A stretch of 64,000 bases of DNA, from the NCBI GenBank assembly GCA_029834535.1, contig JAQMWT010000479.1, positions 62,001 through 126,000 of the forward strand. The letters are read 5' to 3'. This DNA is from Chrysophaeum taylorii. Taxonomy: Eukaryota > Sar > Pelagophyceae > Pelagomonadales > Pelagomonadaceae. Below the pieces are notes generated by a model. That model searched no databases, was not told the DNA's origin, and was given only the letters and a program-made list of their open reading frames with translations. Position numbers and translations under genes: made by a program. Below are positions 20,199 through 32,832 of this stretch, piece after piece. Within the stretch, counting starts at the first letter, position 1, and each line of letters opens with the position of its first letter.

Positions 20199-22418
20199 AT
20201 GGTGAACGCTCTCTGGAACACCGTGCTCGGCTTTGCTGCCGCCGCCGCCGCCGCCGCCGAGGCGCCAATCGAGGCGATCCTTCTGACTGACCGCGTTTTG
20301 CCCTCGGGAGCTACCCTCGCGTCGGTGTGCGTCAACACAAGAGCTTTGCTGAGTTTCCACGTCATCGTCCCCGACCTCCTGGTCCCCGAAACGCACCCGC
20401 CGCCCGCGTGCAAGGGCGCGGCCTGGCGTGTGCTCGCGGAGAGCGCCGTCGCGCGGAGCATCCGCGAGAGCGGGCTACCGGCGACGTGGGAGCTGCGACC
20501 GCGACGCACGAACGTGACGGTACGGGTGGCCGAAGCGGACTTCTCGCCCGAGCATAGGTCCCCGCTGAAGAGCATGCGATTTTTTCTCGCGAGGCTCCCC
20601 GAATTCGCACATCTCGACCGAATCGTGTATATAGAGGACGACGTGATCGTGCAGGGCGACGTCGAGCGGCTCTGGAACTACGGCGGGGCTGCTCCCGTGA
20701 CCGCCGGCTGCCTGAGCTGGCTGTGGAACGACGAATGCGGGCGGTCGACGGCTGTTTCGCGCGCGTCCTACCTCGACACCCCCTCCTTTGGGTTCGGCTC
20801 TTTGTCGTCTTCGAGGAATAACGCGACGTGTGCCGACGACGAGCAGCGAGAGTGCGCACCCCCCGGGTTCTTCGAGTCTCTGTTCTCGCGCGCGGACGTT
20901 GATCTGAAGACGCTCGCCGCGCAAAGCGCGTGGAACTTTGGGATCAACAGGTTCGACCTCGCGGCGTGGCGCCGCCGCAACATCACTGGAAGGTATGTGG
21001 GCTGGATGCTCGCGAACGAGAGAACCGGTTGGTTCCCAGATACGTCTCTCTCTTACGGCGTTGGAATTCCGTATTTGGCGCTAGTCGACGCCGTCGCGTG
21101 CGTCGACGACGACCTCCCGATCCTCCACGGCCTCGGCTTTGTCGAGCTCGACGACCTGAAGATCAGCGTGGACGACGACGACGACGACGACGAAGATGTA
21201 GGAAAGTATTTTGCGCTCCAGTGGAACGGCGACAACAAACCCTGGCTCGCCAAAGGAGCGCCCTACGCCGACGCCTATTTGCGCCACGCCCCGCGTCGGC
21301 TCCGAGACCGGCGCCAACGCCGCCGCGCTGAGGTCGCGACGATGAAGCGGCAGTCGTTCGTGGTGTGGACGGGGCCTCGAAGCGGGTCCGAGTGGTTCAT
21401 GTCCGTCCTGGACGCGCACCCGCGCGTCTGCGCGTCGGGCGAGTCGAGCGGTCGTCGCGGGTGGCCGCGCGAGGCACTCTTCCCGCGCGACACGCGACCC
21501 TGGAACGACTGTCGCCCCAACTCTATTTGCAACTGGTCGATAGCTGCGCGACTTCTGGACGCGCTCCTGCGCGAAGAAGCGCCCCAGCCCGGCGACTTTC
21601 CAGCGCGACGAGCGTGCAACGGCGCGCGGAAGTCTAATCTCGAGGTGCTCTGCGGTCTCCTCGACCGCGCTCTTTCTGCTGCCGCTGCGAGGCGATCGTC
21701 GACGCCGCGTCGTGCCGACATCATGCAGGAGGCGTTCCGATTGTTTGTTGGTCACGCGCTCGGAGGCGCACCAGCCGAGGGGAAGAGCGATTTCGAGATG
21801 CCGTGCAGATGCCCCTACGGGACCATCGCCACCGGCACCAAGGTGATGAACGGGTGGTTCGCCCACACTCGAAGGAAATCTGCGGCCGCATCTTTTTCAA
21901 ATGACCACGTGGTCCAACACCACGAGCACGACATCGCGGGCGTATTGAAGGAACTCGGTGCGAAAGTGATCGTCCTCGATCGAACCAACCTCTTCGCGTC
22001 GTACGTCAGCCTACGAATCGGGCGGCAGATAACGAGCACCTTCTTAAGCTGCGCCGGCGGGCGCTGCGGCCACGAGGCTCGCGTCAACGTCACCATCGAC
22101 CGCCTCTTCCACTTTATCCGCACCACCCTCGCCCAGCGCGTCGCGAGGGATGCGCTGCTCGACGAGACGAAGGCAGACGTCTTGCGCGTCGACTACGAAA
22201 GGTGCGTTGCCAACACCGTGGCGTGCTTCGACGAGACGCTGAGGTTTCTCGAAATCGAACGCGGACCTCTGAACAATACCGCACTCCTGCGTTCCGGGGA
22301 CATTTTCTCGCGCGACGCGCTCCGGGACCGCGTCCTTAACTACGACGTCGTTTCCAAAAGCCTTACCGCCGCGGGCTTTGGCCATTACCTCACCCCCCCT
22401 CACCACCAGAAGGTAAAC

Positions 22419-22452
<34 letters not shown>

Positions 22453-25400
22453 TCCGTGCGGCACGAAATCTGCGGTTGGAACACGACGACAACAACAAAA
22501 ACAACGCTACTTTTCGGAAGTTTGGATCCGACGCGACGAAGGAGCTCGCGAGCTCGGAGAAACTAGCATCGACGAGCGTCCACGTGGCGCTGTTCTCCGA
22601 TCGATCGAACGCGATGGCGGTCACGCTCCACTCAGTGTGCGGAAAATCGGCACCAGTGACTCGACTCCACTTTCACCTGGTTTTGCCGGACGACAGTGGG
22701 CATCCCGCGTGGAACGTTAGAGATTCCGTCGAGAATTGCAAGGGCGCGGCGTTCACTCTACGGCACCTTTCATCCGTCGAGCGCGAGATCGAGCGCGTGC
22801 TTGGTACACCGCCGATTTGGGTATTATGGGACGAAGCGTGGTCGGCGCACGATCGTAAGCACCCGTCGCCGTTTGATCTTCTTTGCTTCTACGTGCCGGC
22901 GCTCTCCGAATACGAAAACGCGAGGACGATCATCTTTCTCGACGACGACGTCATTCTTCAACGCAGCATCTTCACAGCCCACCGAGTCGCAGCGCAACTA
23001 AAAGCTCATCCTTTAGTTGCGAGTTGCCAGAACTGGGTGTGGTCTTCCAGCAGTCGTGGCTTCGTCTGGACGACGCCCAAAACGTTTGAAAAAACACCGC
23101 ACTTTGGGTTCAGACCCGTCCAATTTGGACGGCCGCTTGCCGACACCACGCTCTGCGATACCCTGGTGGAGAGCGACGAGGCGGACTGCATGTCAGATGA
23201 CTTTTCTGACTTGTTGGATCGCGCTGCGCGCGACGTAACACGCGGCGGCGAGCGAGGAATCGCCAGCGACCTGCAGAAACGTGCGGCGTGGAACTTTGGA
23301 GTCGCGGCTATTGATGTCGCGTCTTGGCGCAAACACAACTTGACACGTCTATATCACGAGTGGGGACGTGTTGCCCAAGCGCACCAACTCTTCCCCACGA
23401 GATCTCTCGCGCTCGTCGGATTGGGCCTCGCATACGTCGCGCTGCGCGGACAAGTGTCGTGTTGGACAGACGAGGTCGCAGTCCTCCGAGGCCTCGGTTA
23501 CGTCAAACCGAGGGAGGTTACCGCAGCGGGGCTCAACATCGACGACGCCTTCGCCCTGAAATTCAATGGAGACGACAGGAACCTTCGCGAGTCTCAGTAT
23601 GGCCACATTTGGGAGACGCATGATCGGGATCTGCCGCACGTTTTGCTGGAGCACGGGGGTCGCGATAGAAGCGAACGCGAGCTCGAGGAATCCGGTGACC
23701 TTTACTGGACTTCCCACTCTCCAACCGAAAGTCTGACGCAACGTCCGACGACGCGTAATACGGTGGAGCCAATCGGCGGCGTTCCAATCTCGTCGCCGTT
23801 TACAAGGCCACCGTATCCGTGCCCTTTACGCGTACCAGCGCCAAAGAGCACGTCGCCACAATTTGTCGTTTCGGACGCAGTCCCCGCACCATTGCCGTCC
23901 GGCGTTCCATCACCAGGCATAGTGTCGTTTATTTCGGTTGCGAGCGCCGATGACAACACGGGAAGCCGCAAGCTCGGAGAAACACTCGATAAGGATTACT
24001 GTAGAGAATTTCGAGAATACCGCATGGACTTGTACGTTGCGCCGGTGCTCGAAAATTATTGGTCTATAGCCAATACCACTGGAAACATCATTCAAAGCAA
24101 GGTTTTCTGCCGGAATCAAACGCGCGCCGAAGCCACCCTGCCTGTCGACGCGGCAAAATCGGCGAGAGTTCTTGCTTACATTGTATGGCGGTGTAACGTC
24201 GTGCAAGATTCACCAAAGGCCGACATCACAGCGGCGGCAGCAATTGCGTCTATTCTAGAAGACAATAGCGCCAAGTTCGAAGAAGATGTCGTGGCACGAG
24301 TGAAGGAGAGCACGCGTGAATCGACTCTAGGCACAGGTCACGTGCTCTTTTATATTCAAGATCCAGATTACGGGTTTGCGGGCAGCTTTGTGGACTCGTC
24401 GTTCGCACCTACTATAGCACCGTCTAGTGGCTCCTCGACTTTATTCGACTTCAAACCGACGCGCGATGCAACAGTGGGTTCTTCCACCTTTTCCACAACG
24501 TTGCCGTCGATAGTACCAACCATGTGCAAAGATCAGCCGCAAACATCATCACCGCAGCTACGGACTGCCCGCTTCAGCAACTCTGGCGGGTGGCTCGAAC
24601 TCACGCTTGACAATGACAGTAATCGAGGCGGATACGGTGGACGTGCGTTCGAGTGCGGAAACCTTGTTGCGGTTCGAGGCTCAACGGTGCAATGCGTGTT
24701 TTTGCGCGACGATAGCATCAAAGTTGAGTTGGATTATACGAGTTCGATTATTCCAGGAGACGTTGTGACACTTTTTGGAGGGATCTTATTGCCGAAGAAT
24801 GCGCTTCCTTGCTGGGTGCCAGCTAACGACTCAACCGCTGTTCTACAGTTTCCGATAGCTCCAATTGTTCCTGACATAAAGTTTCAGGCACCGTGTGTTG
24901 TTGGCGTGTGTACGGCGTTGCAGATCGACATATCAGGTTCGTCGGGAGGCGGTGGCAGAGTCTTTGCTGATATCGAGTGGGTTGTTGTCGCGTCCGGTGC
25001 GCCAGCATACATCTCGCGTTTACTTGATCAAAAAGCGGCCGATGCTGCTGGAGTGCTGGAACTGGTAGTAGATGTGGAAATCATCGAGTCGCTTGTACGG
25101 TATGATTTGAGCGTGAGCGCGACTGTCACCAACTTTCTTGGAGGAACAGTGAGCGCGAATCTCCCGGCTATTCGAGTTATCAGCGAGCCAATCCCAGAAC
25201 TGTTTTTTGTAGGGGGTGAACCTCAGCACACGCAACGGCCACGATTAATGTCCGTGGTAGCAATGGCAACACTCTCGAGTTGTGTGTTGTCAACGAATCC
25301 GGATCCTGTGCTTCGCTACACCTGGAATGCTGCGAGCAATGACTCCGCGGGGTCACGTTTTATTTCATCGTCGCGCGATGTGCGGAAGTTCGAACTACCA

Positions 25401-28400
25401 TCGTATTCGCTGTCCCGAGAGGCGTCGCAGCTTGTCGTTGAAGCGAACGTCACTGACTCTGCTGGATTCTCGACGCAATGTGATCACATTATAGATATCA
25501 CCAAGTCACGCCTTGTTGCTGCCATCAATGGAGGTGACACCAGATTCGCATCCGCCGGAGACGTGCTGGTCCTCGACGCGTCTGCATCATATGACCCGGA
25601 TATTGGAAACTCGTCCAATGTCGCATCAGGACTGACCTACGCGTGGTCGTGCTCGCGAGAAGAGGATGTGGAGAATACATGTGCCACGTTCGAGCTGGCC
25701 GATGCGCCAATATTAAGTTTCAACATACCTTCTGGAATCTACGAATTCGAAGTCAACGTGAGCAGTTGCGACGGTCGAAGTTCTAGCGCGCACACCCGCG
25801 TCGAGGTCGTTGACTTGCCTGTGCCGCACTTCGAACTTCTTCCGGTGGTTGCGACGAAGATTGACCCCTCTAAAAAGCTCGTTTTTGAAGCCGTAGTTGG
25901 ACCAAATGATGAAGAGTGCATGATTGCATGGACACTCGAAGATGGCGCACTTTCTGAATCCCTCGCTTTGTCAGAATGGACAACGACTGAGCTGAGTCGA
26001 GTTATCAAGTCCGAGCAGGAAACGTCCATATACCTAGCCCTGCTACCTGGAGCATTGGTATCTGGGGCGACTTACAGGTTCGGTCTTTCGGCAGAGTTTA
26101 CTGAGACAGGCCACAATGGGCAGGCGACCCTTATCGTCACCGCGAACCTAGCGCCTACCTCAGGCTATGTTGCTGTTGACCCGAAGCGTGGTGTGACGCT
26201 CCAGACCAAGTTCAGGGTGAAATGTTTCCTGTGGACGGATGATCCCGAGGACTTACCGCTGACTTACACGTTATCTCAAGCGGTCAGTGCAGGCAGCGGG
26301 ACGGAGTCTTATCTGCGCCTTTTGTCCGGCTCTTATTCATCGACCCACGACGTATTCCTCTCCGAGGGTAATGCCGACCTGAACTACAGTCAGACAGTCG
26401 TTGCATACATCGAAGTACGTAATGCACCTCACATGGAGTATGATCTTTGTGCGCAGGATTATTATGGAGCTCGGGCAACGGCCTTCTCGGATGCCATGGT
26501 TTTTCCATTAGTCGACAATGCGACAGTCTTCGAGCTCGCTGCCGTCACTAACAGTCTTCTCGATGACGCGCTCTCACGCGAAAATGTGGATGAAGTCGCG
26601 CAGATTGTCACTGCAGCGAGCGCAGCGACCGTTAGCCACGGCAGATGCTCAAAAGTTTCCGATGCTTATTGTGTCTCGCTCAATCGGGATTTTTGCTCTG
26701 GAGATCAAACCTGCGGACCTTGCCTTGACGGTTATGATGGAGCCTCTGGCGACGGCAACACACAATGCACTTTGATCCAGGAGGGGTGTTTGGACGGCAC
26801 TATGAATGGAAATGAGACGGACGTCGATTGTGGCGGCGGCCATTGCAAGTCATGTCCTGGCGGCGCTGCTTGCTTCGATGACACAGATTGTCAGAGCAGC
26901 GTCTGCAGTTTCTACACGTGCGGGATCGGCATCGATGGGTGTAGCAGCACGACCTGCACTGGTCACGGGGCTTGTACGTTGCAAGATTACAACGGCGAGC
27001 CCGTTGCTGACATTCGTTCGTGCAGTACATACACTGTGACTGTGGGCACGAAGGTTGTGGACGCTTGCACCGTCATGTGCCAATGTTACGTGAATGAAAC
27101 CAGTGGTGAACCCGTGTGGTATGGAGATGCTTGCAACCTTGGCAAATCAGAATGGGTTACCACGCTGGAGTTACGCGACAGAATGATGTCCGCGTTGGTT
27201 TACGTCCACAAAACACAAACGCCGTCTGTAGCTTCGCTCAATCAACAGGCATCAACTCTCGCCGCTTTGGTTGACGAAGGTACTTTGCTCACCGATCAGG
27301 CACTTGTCACCGCAGTGGATCTCGTGCATTCGATCGCTATGGGGTCTATCAGGGAGGGGCTCGCCGAGGGGACTGTGGATTCGCTCGCGAGCTCTCTGTC
27401 GGGCATCCTTGGTGTGACCGCAGCTCGAAAAAAGGCATTGAGCGCCAACTTCACGCGCGCCATCGACTCATTGACGGCCGCGCTACTCGCCATTGCTGTT
27501 CCTGGAGAGGTGGCGGCGGACGTCGTTACCAGCAACATAATTGTCGTGGCACAACGAGTTATCAACCCCGGGGGTGCCACGCTATCTCTGCCTCGCGACA
27601 GCCCTGATGAGCCAACACCGAGCGTCACATTTCCATCCGATTTCGAAAGCGCTCAGTTTGATGCTGCGTTGATCGAATACCTTGACTCAGTCCATATTTC
27701 TGGGTCAGCTGTTGATTCAACCATAGTTCGCTTCACAACTACTACTGATACTTACACAATGAACTCATCGGGTGAGTTCACATTTGTTCTCCAGCACCGC
27801 ACTCCAATCGTCATCGACGAGGAAATAATCGCAAACGTGACAACGGTGATTAGCTGCGAGCCTGATGCAGCCGAGCTGAAAGTCGAAAGCAACAATTCCT
27901 TTTGCCACGGCTTGGACGTTTCAATCATTCGCGACGTTGCGTGTGCAAATTTAACGCGGCATCACACAGTAGAAGTTGCTTGCAGCAAGCAGGCAGGGTC
28001 CTGCGAGCGTTGGTTTGCTAATTCGACAGATTGGAAAACCGGCGCGTGTGTGCCGACATCCTTCACGTCGACGAACACAACCTGTGTTTGTCCCTCTCAA
28101 ACCGTCATTGGGGTAGATTCCGATTACGCTTCATCTTATAATTCTGCCTCATACTTGAACTATAACAGCAGAGCAGTCACTCAGCCATCTCAGCGATCCG
28201 AGTCCAAAGCAAAGCGTCCGTTGTACGAGTTCATCGGCGTTATGGCGTGCGTCTGGTTTATCCTCGCGATTCTTGGGTCGTTTGGAGACGCACAGAGCAG
28301 GGCCCTCTTGAGGTCCAAAGGGTTTTTCCAACTGCCGCATAAGTTGAATTCTTCGACGCAATTGCTTGGTTTGCTCGAAAGCAAAGACGTGAAGAACAAC

Positions 28401-31400
28401 AACCACAAGGCGTTCGTTGCTGCCGCGCTTCCGTCCGTTGTCGCGATATCCCAGAGATCAAGACATCGCAAGGCATACAACAAGACGCTGCTCGAAGGGC
28501 AGCGGCGCTTCAAGATATTTACCCGTATGTGCGATGTGCTCTCCAAGCAACACTGCTTGTTCAGCTTATACTTCGTCTACGACGAGCGAAAACCGCGCCC
28601 ATTGCGATGTTTCATTTTATTCTTCAAAGCAATGATCATTCTCGTCGGAGAGGTCAGCGCCTTCCACGTGGTGACGGTACAAACTTGTCATGCACACAGG
28701 CGGCCATAATCTGGTACAGCTTCCCAGCGGGTTTGTGCCAAAACGAGGACACAAGAGATTCTTGCGAAAACGCCAAAGGTCCTCTTGCAGCGTCTTGTAA
28801 TCGTACTGAGGATCAGTGTGACTTACTCTTTGCACTTTTCAATTTAGGCTCGTACGTCTTTGGGACAGGGCAACTCTGTCGATGGCACGAAACACATGAA
28901 GATTGCCAATTCAAGGGAGTGACTCACGACCAGGGTGCTATGATCCGCTTCCAAATAGTCTGCATGTGCGTGGCCGTCTCACTCCCATTGATCAAGCTGG
29001 TCGACTTTTTCAGCAACAACTACGTATATGTCACCGTGACCAGTGGCAACAATTCCGACAGCCGTGAGCAAGAAGTGGGTGAAAAAGGCCAGCCGTCGCT
29101 GAGAGCACTGCTGCGGCGAAGGCTCAGCAGGCGCATGAGCAGCGACCTCGACATTGTTCGCTGCAATTCGATTGACTCGCTTCAAAGCAGTGACACCGGC
29201 TTTTCGTCCTTTGAGTCGGATGAGGATGAAGACGCGAATTTTAAGGTGGGGCATGCACTGCTCCGGAACTTTCGCCTCAACGTCACCGAGGCGCTTCAAA
29301 GCTTTTCTAACCTGCGAAGGCATAGCCTCACGTTTGCCGCGGCAGCTCTCGTGCCAACAATGAGCATCGTCCTTCAGCAGAGGCTAGAGCTTACTGACGC
29401 GATTGCCGACATCGAAGCACGCATAAAAATGCGAATGATGCCTGGGGGCGATGCCGCACGGCGTGGATCAGACGCGGAGATGAACGCCATCGTCCAACAC
29501 GTCAAAGTAATCCTCGCTCATCACGACGCCTATTGGGACCTCGACCCAGACGCGCCAGATTGGCATCGCAAGTTCGCGACAAAGGTGCTTGGTGTCCTCC
29601 TGGAATCGTTGCGCATCGCAAAGATGTGGAACGAACGACTTGCACGTTTCGAAAGTGAGATGAACGAAGCAAAAGTGATTCGCGCACTCTATCAGCTCAA
29701 GGTGATCGAAGCGCTGGAACTTAGAGGTGAGCAAAACTTGTACATCCACGAGATGAAGCTGCAAGATCGCCTTGAAGGCCACCACGGCCAGTCTTTGGAG
29801 ACGCGCACGCGAGACCAGAAGGGTGCGGCGCTCTTCGTCGCTTTGGGGGCGTGTATTTGCGCCTTCCTCTTTCTTCTGCAGTTTGGTCGCGTCTCTGGTA
29901 AGTCGCAGATGCAGCTTTGGGTCTGGGGTTCTGTATTTTCGCTGGTCCTCATTCTCTTCGTGTTTGAGTCCATACGCATCTTGATGATTTGGTTCTATGT
30001 GCCATCGCTGTTGATTCCCAGGCTATCGCACATTGGCGACCCGCTTACAATGTCAGTCCCGCGTTTTCGCATGACCTTGGCGGTCCAGCCCGCAGACATT
30101 GTCGACTCGCGGCTCGTTCTTCAAGTCATGCGGTCGCCATTGGTGCCTGACGAAGTAAAACAGACATTTCGACAACGATTCTATCATTCGCAGCGAATGT
30201 CTTCAAACCAGAGACAGCGGTATGCTTCGATGATGTCCGACCTCGCGAGTACTTTCGAGGTGGTATCGGACAAGACTATGTGGAGGAAGGCGAACGAACA
30301 CTACTGCCTCTTCGGGTGCGATGATTCTCTCTCCCGACTCCTCGACGCTGCAGCACTCGTTTGTGAGTGCGAGCTCGACCATCAAGAGTCGGACCATCGA
30401 TTGGTGAACAGAGCGTACCGCGAAGCCAACGCCAAGCGCTGGGAGCTCGCGCATCTGGAGAGCGTGGCGCACGCACTTCGATGGCGCCCACCCCTTTCGC
30501 TTAATGCTCAAACATTTCTCACCGCCATGATTCTGAACACTTCCGACGACATCCAAGATCTCGTCATCGAGGAGGCTACAAACATCGCCGCATTTTCCTT
30601 CATTTATTTCATCGGCCGTGTGAGCGCCGGCCCAACACAGTTTCGACACACCATTGGGGCCTCTGCTGTGTTGCTCGTCGCGTTTATAATCGTCTTCCTA
30701 TGTTGTCTGTGGGCTTCCAGAATTGCACTCGTACCGCTCGCGATTTCTGCGAAAAAGCGCGTCGTGCGCTACTGCAGGCGTGGGAACCAACCCGAGATTG
30801 AATTGAGTGACAGTTCCGAGACTGGCGATAATGAATCAGAAAAGTGGTCAGACGACAAGAGTGAAACATCTGAAAGCGACGACGAGATTTGCGTCATGGA
30901 GAGTTCGTCGTTCGACGGCGCCACGATACACATCGAAGATGAAATCCAAGGGTCCCAAAAGCTGATCCTGAAGTCAACCTTCCTTTCGGCTATTTCGGAA
31001 CTAAACGAGAACGGCCAAGCCATCGATGACGACATCTGGGATGTCGGTGACGGCTATGACTCGCCCACCGAAGACGACGACGAGATTCTAGAGAAGGCGC
31101 CTTCCCGACTTGAGCCTTCGGCGACCGTTCTCTGGGAAACTCCCTCCGACGACGTGGACGAGAGTTCGGTTTCGACAGTATCCGCAGGTTTGTCGAGGCC
31201 ATCACCGTCACTCAATCAATCAGACAAAAACGTACGAGCGTTTGTGCCGTCGAGGCGATGCTCCAACGAGTCAAACTGGTACCTCGAAAGCGTCATGGGG
31301 TATTCAGTCTTGAGAAGGTTAGACACGATTGAAGAGGAGGAGGAGGAGGAGGACGACGAGGATGGTGACCTAATGTCGGTTTTGGGTTCGGACAATTCAG

Positions 31401-32596
31401 AAAGGCGCTTCGATGATGACGTTCACAATGTCTTCCAATTTGAGGAAGAGGGAGAGGTCGTCGACGACGAAGCATTGACCCTAGATCCGTTCTGGCACGA
31501 CGATGACGACGTCGAGGAGGAGGACGACGGGCCGCCGATCCAATCATCACGTATGGACTCCGTTAGTTTGCCCGACGACGACGGCGGTGCCGAGGACGAC
31601 GACGACTGTCAGCCCCAATCACCGCGCTTGGACTCCTGTTCGTGCGAAGACGAGGATGATGGGGTCGTGGACGATATTAATCAGCGGACCGATTCACCAC
31701 TCATGATGGATTTCACTTTGCCCAATGATGATGATTGCGTCGAGGGCGATGACGATCGACAGCCGCAACTTCGACGCCGAGATTCTCTTCTGCTCGACAA
31801 CGACGGTGCCGAGGGCGGCGTCAATTGGCAGGCCCAGAGATCATCGCACTCCTGTTTAGCCGACGACGACGGTGCAGAAGACGGCGACTGTGTGGAAGAC
31901 GACGACGCTGCGAAAGACGAAGTGGACGACGACGATGACGACTCCCAGCCTCTATCGCGGCATTCGGACTCGTGTTTGTCCAAGGATGATGATGATGCTG
32001 ATTATGATGGTGATGGCGACGTAGATCGGCAGACCCAAATGCCGCACTTGGACTCCTTGGACTCATCCTGTTCGCACAACGATGGTGGCGTCGAGGCCGA
32101 TCGCGAGCCCCAATCGCCGCGCGTGGACTCCCTTCTGCTCGAGAATCATAGTACAGACAAGAATTTGCAGGCCCGGAGATCATCGCACTTGGACTGCTAT
32201 TTACCCGACGACGATGGCGTTGAAGAGGATGACGAAGATTGGCAACCTCGCTCGCCTCGCTTCGAGTCTGGTGGACCCGATGCCGAGAACGACGAAGATT
32301 CGCAGGTCAGGAGATCATCGCACTTGGACTCGTATTTACCCGACGACGATGGTGTGGAAGAGGACGAGGATTGGCAGCCCCAAGTGCCGCACTTGAACTC
32401 GCTTCTGCCCGGCGACGATGGTGTGGAGGACGACGTTGATTGGCGGCCCCAGAGATCACCACACCTGGACTCCTATTTACCCGATGACGATGGTGTGGAG
32501 GACGACGTCGATTGGCGGCCGGCCCCATCTGCCAAGGTGGAGTTAGCATCGTTCTCGTTCTCCAGCGACCGGAGGAGGCGTAGTAGTAGTAATTAA
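20199..32596 (+). CDS. Giant GT8-sulfotransferase-GT8-REJ membrane protein (paralogue 1)
   Basis: About 4,124 residues if 20199-28676 joins 28700-32596. The ATG at 20199 is chosen because a signal peptide ([20 protein letters not shown]) follows. Domains in order: GT8 (about 22-350; YIEDDVIVQ, AWNFGINRFDL, LQWNGDNKPWL); sulfotransferase (about 382-730; GPRSGSEWF for the 5'-PAPS loop, VIVLDRTNLFASYVS for the 3'-phosphate); poly-Thr linker; second GT8 (about 791-1130; IIFLDDDVILQ, AAWNFGVAAIDV); a domain shared with paralogue 2 (from about 1262, DKDYCREFREY); REJ/PKD-like repeats (about 1430-2110; LVLDASASYDPD); a Cys-rich module (about 2150-2320; NGNETDVDCGGGHCKSC); then a membrane module with first TM near 2674-2696 and several more to about residue 3510; then an acidic repeat tail. 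The lumen/exterior-facing part would act on glycans with UDP-sugars and PAPS. The His of the GT8 metal motif is Gln in the first GT8 and Lys in the second. Confidence 0.8.
28677..28699 (+). other. Candidate ultra-short intron or frameshift in giant gene 1
   Basis: Homology to paralogue 2 changes frame here. The first frame is coding through FFKAMIILVGEVSAFHVVT and the second from AAIIWYSFPAGLC. The interval begins GTAC and ends CACACAG and is 23 nt; GT dinucleotides at 28671 and 28668 would give 29 or 32 nt. All three restore the frame with the AG at 28698-28699. A one-base assembly error would do the same. Confidence 0.4.
31540..32540 (+). repeat. Coding minisatellite, acidic tail of giant gene 1
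   Basis: More than ten degenerate units of roughly 25-35 codons. The core is SPRLDSxLPDDDGVEDDxDWQPQ-like, for example SYLPDDDGVEEDEDWQPQ and SYLPDDDGVEDDVDWRPQ. Late units are most alike and early ones more worn. The encoded tail is strongly acidic and should lie in the cytosol after the last TM helix. Confidence 0.8.
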
Positions 32597-32604
32597 TTTG
32601 TAGT

Positions 32605-32812
32605 AACTACCTAACTAACTTCAGACCTCTCCCGAGCATAGGAGCCAGGCCGGACCGACAGGAGCCAGTCCGGAATCACGGGCCTGTAGACGAGGAGCGC
32701 CGAAAGGTCGGTCGGCGGAGAGTGACCATCAAGCTTGTCGCCATGCGGCGAGGAGACCGCGATGTGACTGACAACCAACTCGTCGATAACCTTCCGTCTT
32801 CGCCCCCCGGCC
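32605..32812 (-). mobile_element. LINE-type 3' end, copy iv
   Basis: In minus sense it ends GGGAGAGGTCTGAAGTTAGTTAGG. It is flanked by the 9-bp direct repeat ATTTGTAGT at 32596-32604 and 32813-32821. Its body matches copy iii (GTTGTCAGTCAC ... GTCTCC ... TGGCGACAAGC). The insertion site coincides with the last base of the stop codon of giant gene 1, so the element forms the start of that gene's 3' untranslated region in antisense. Confidence 0.75.
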
Positions 32813-32832
32813 ATTTGTAGTGAGTCAAAATA

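Noticed and set aside
31540-32540. Acidic repeat as a separate gene
   Set aside because: It is in frame with the membrane module and continuous with it.
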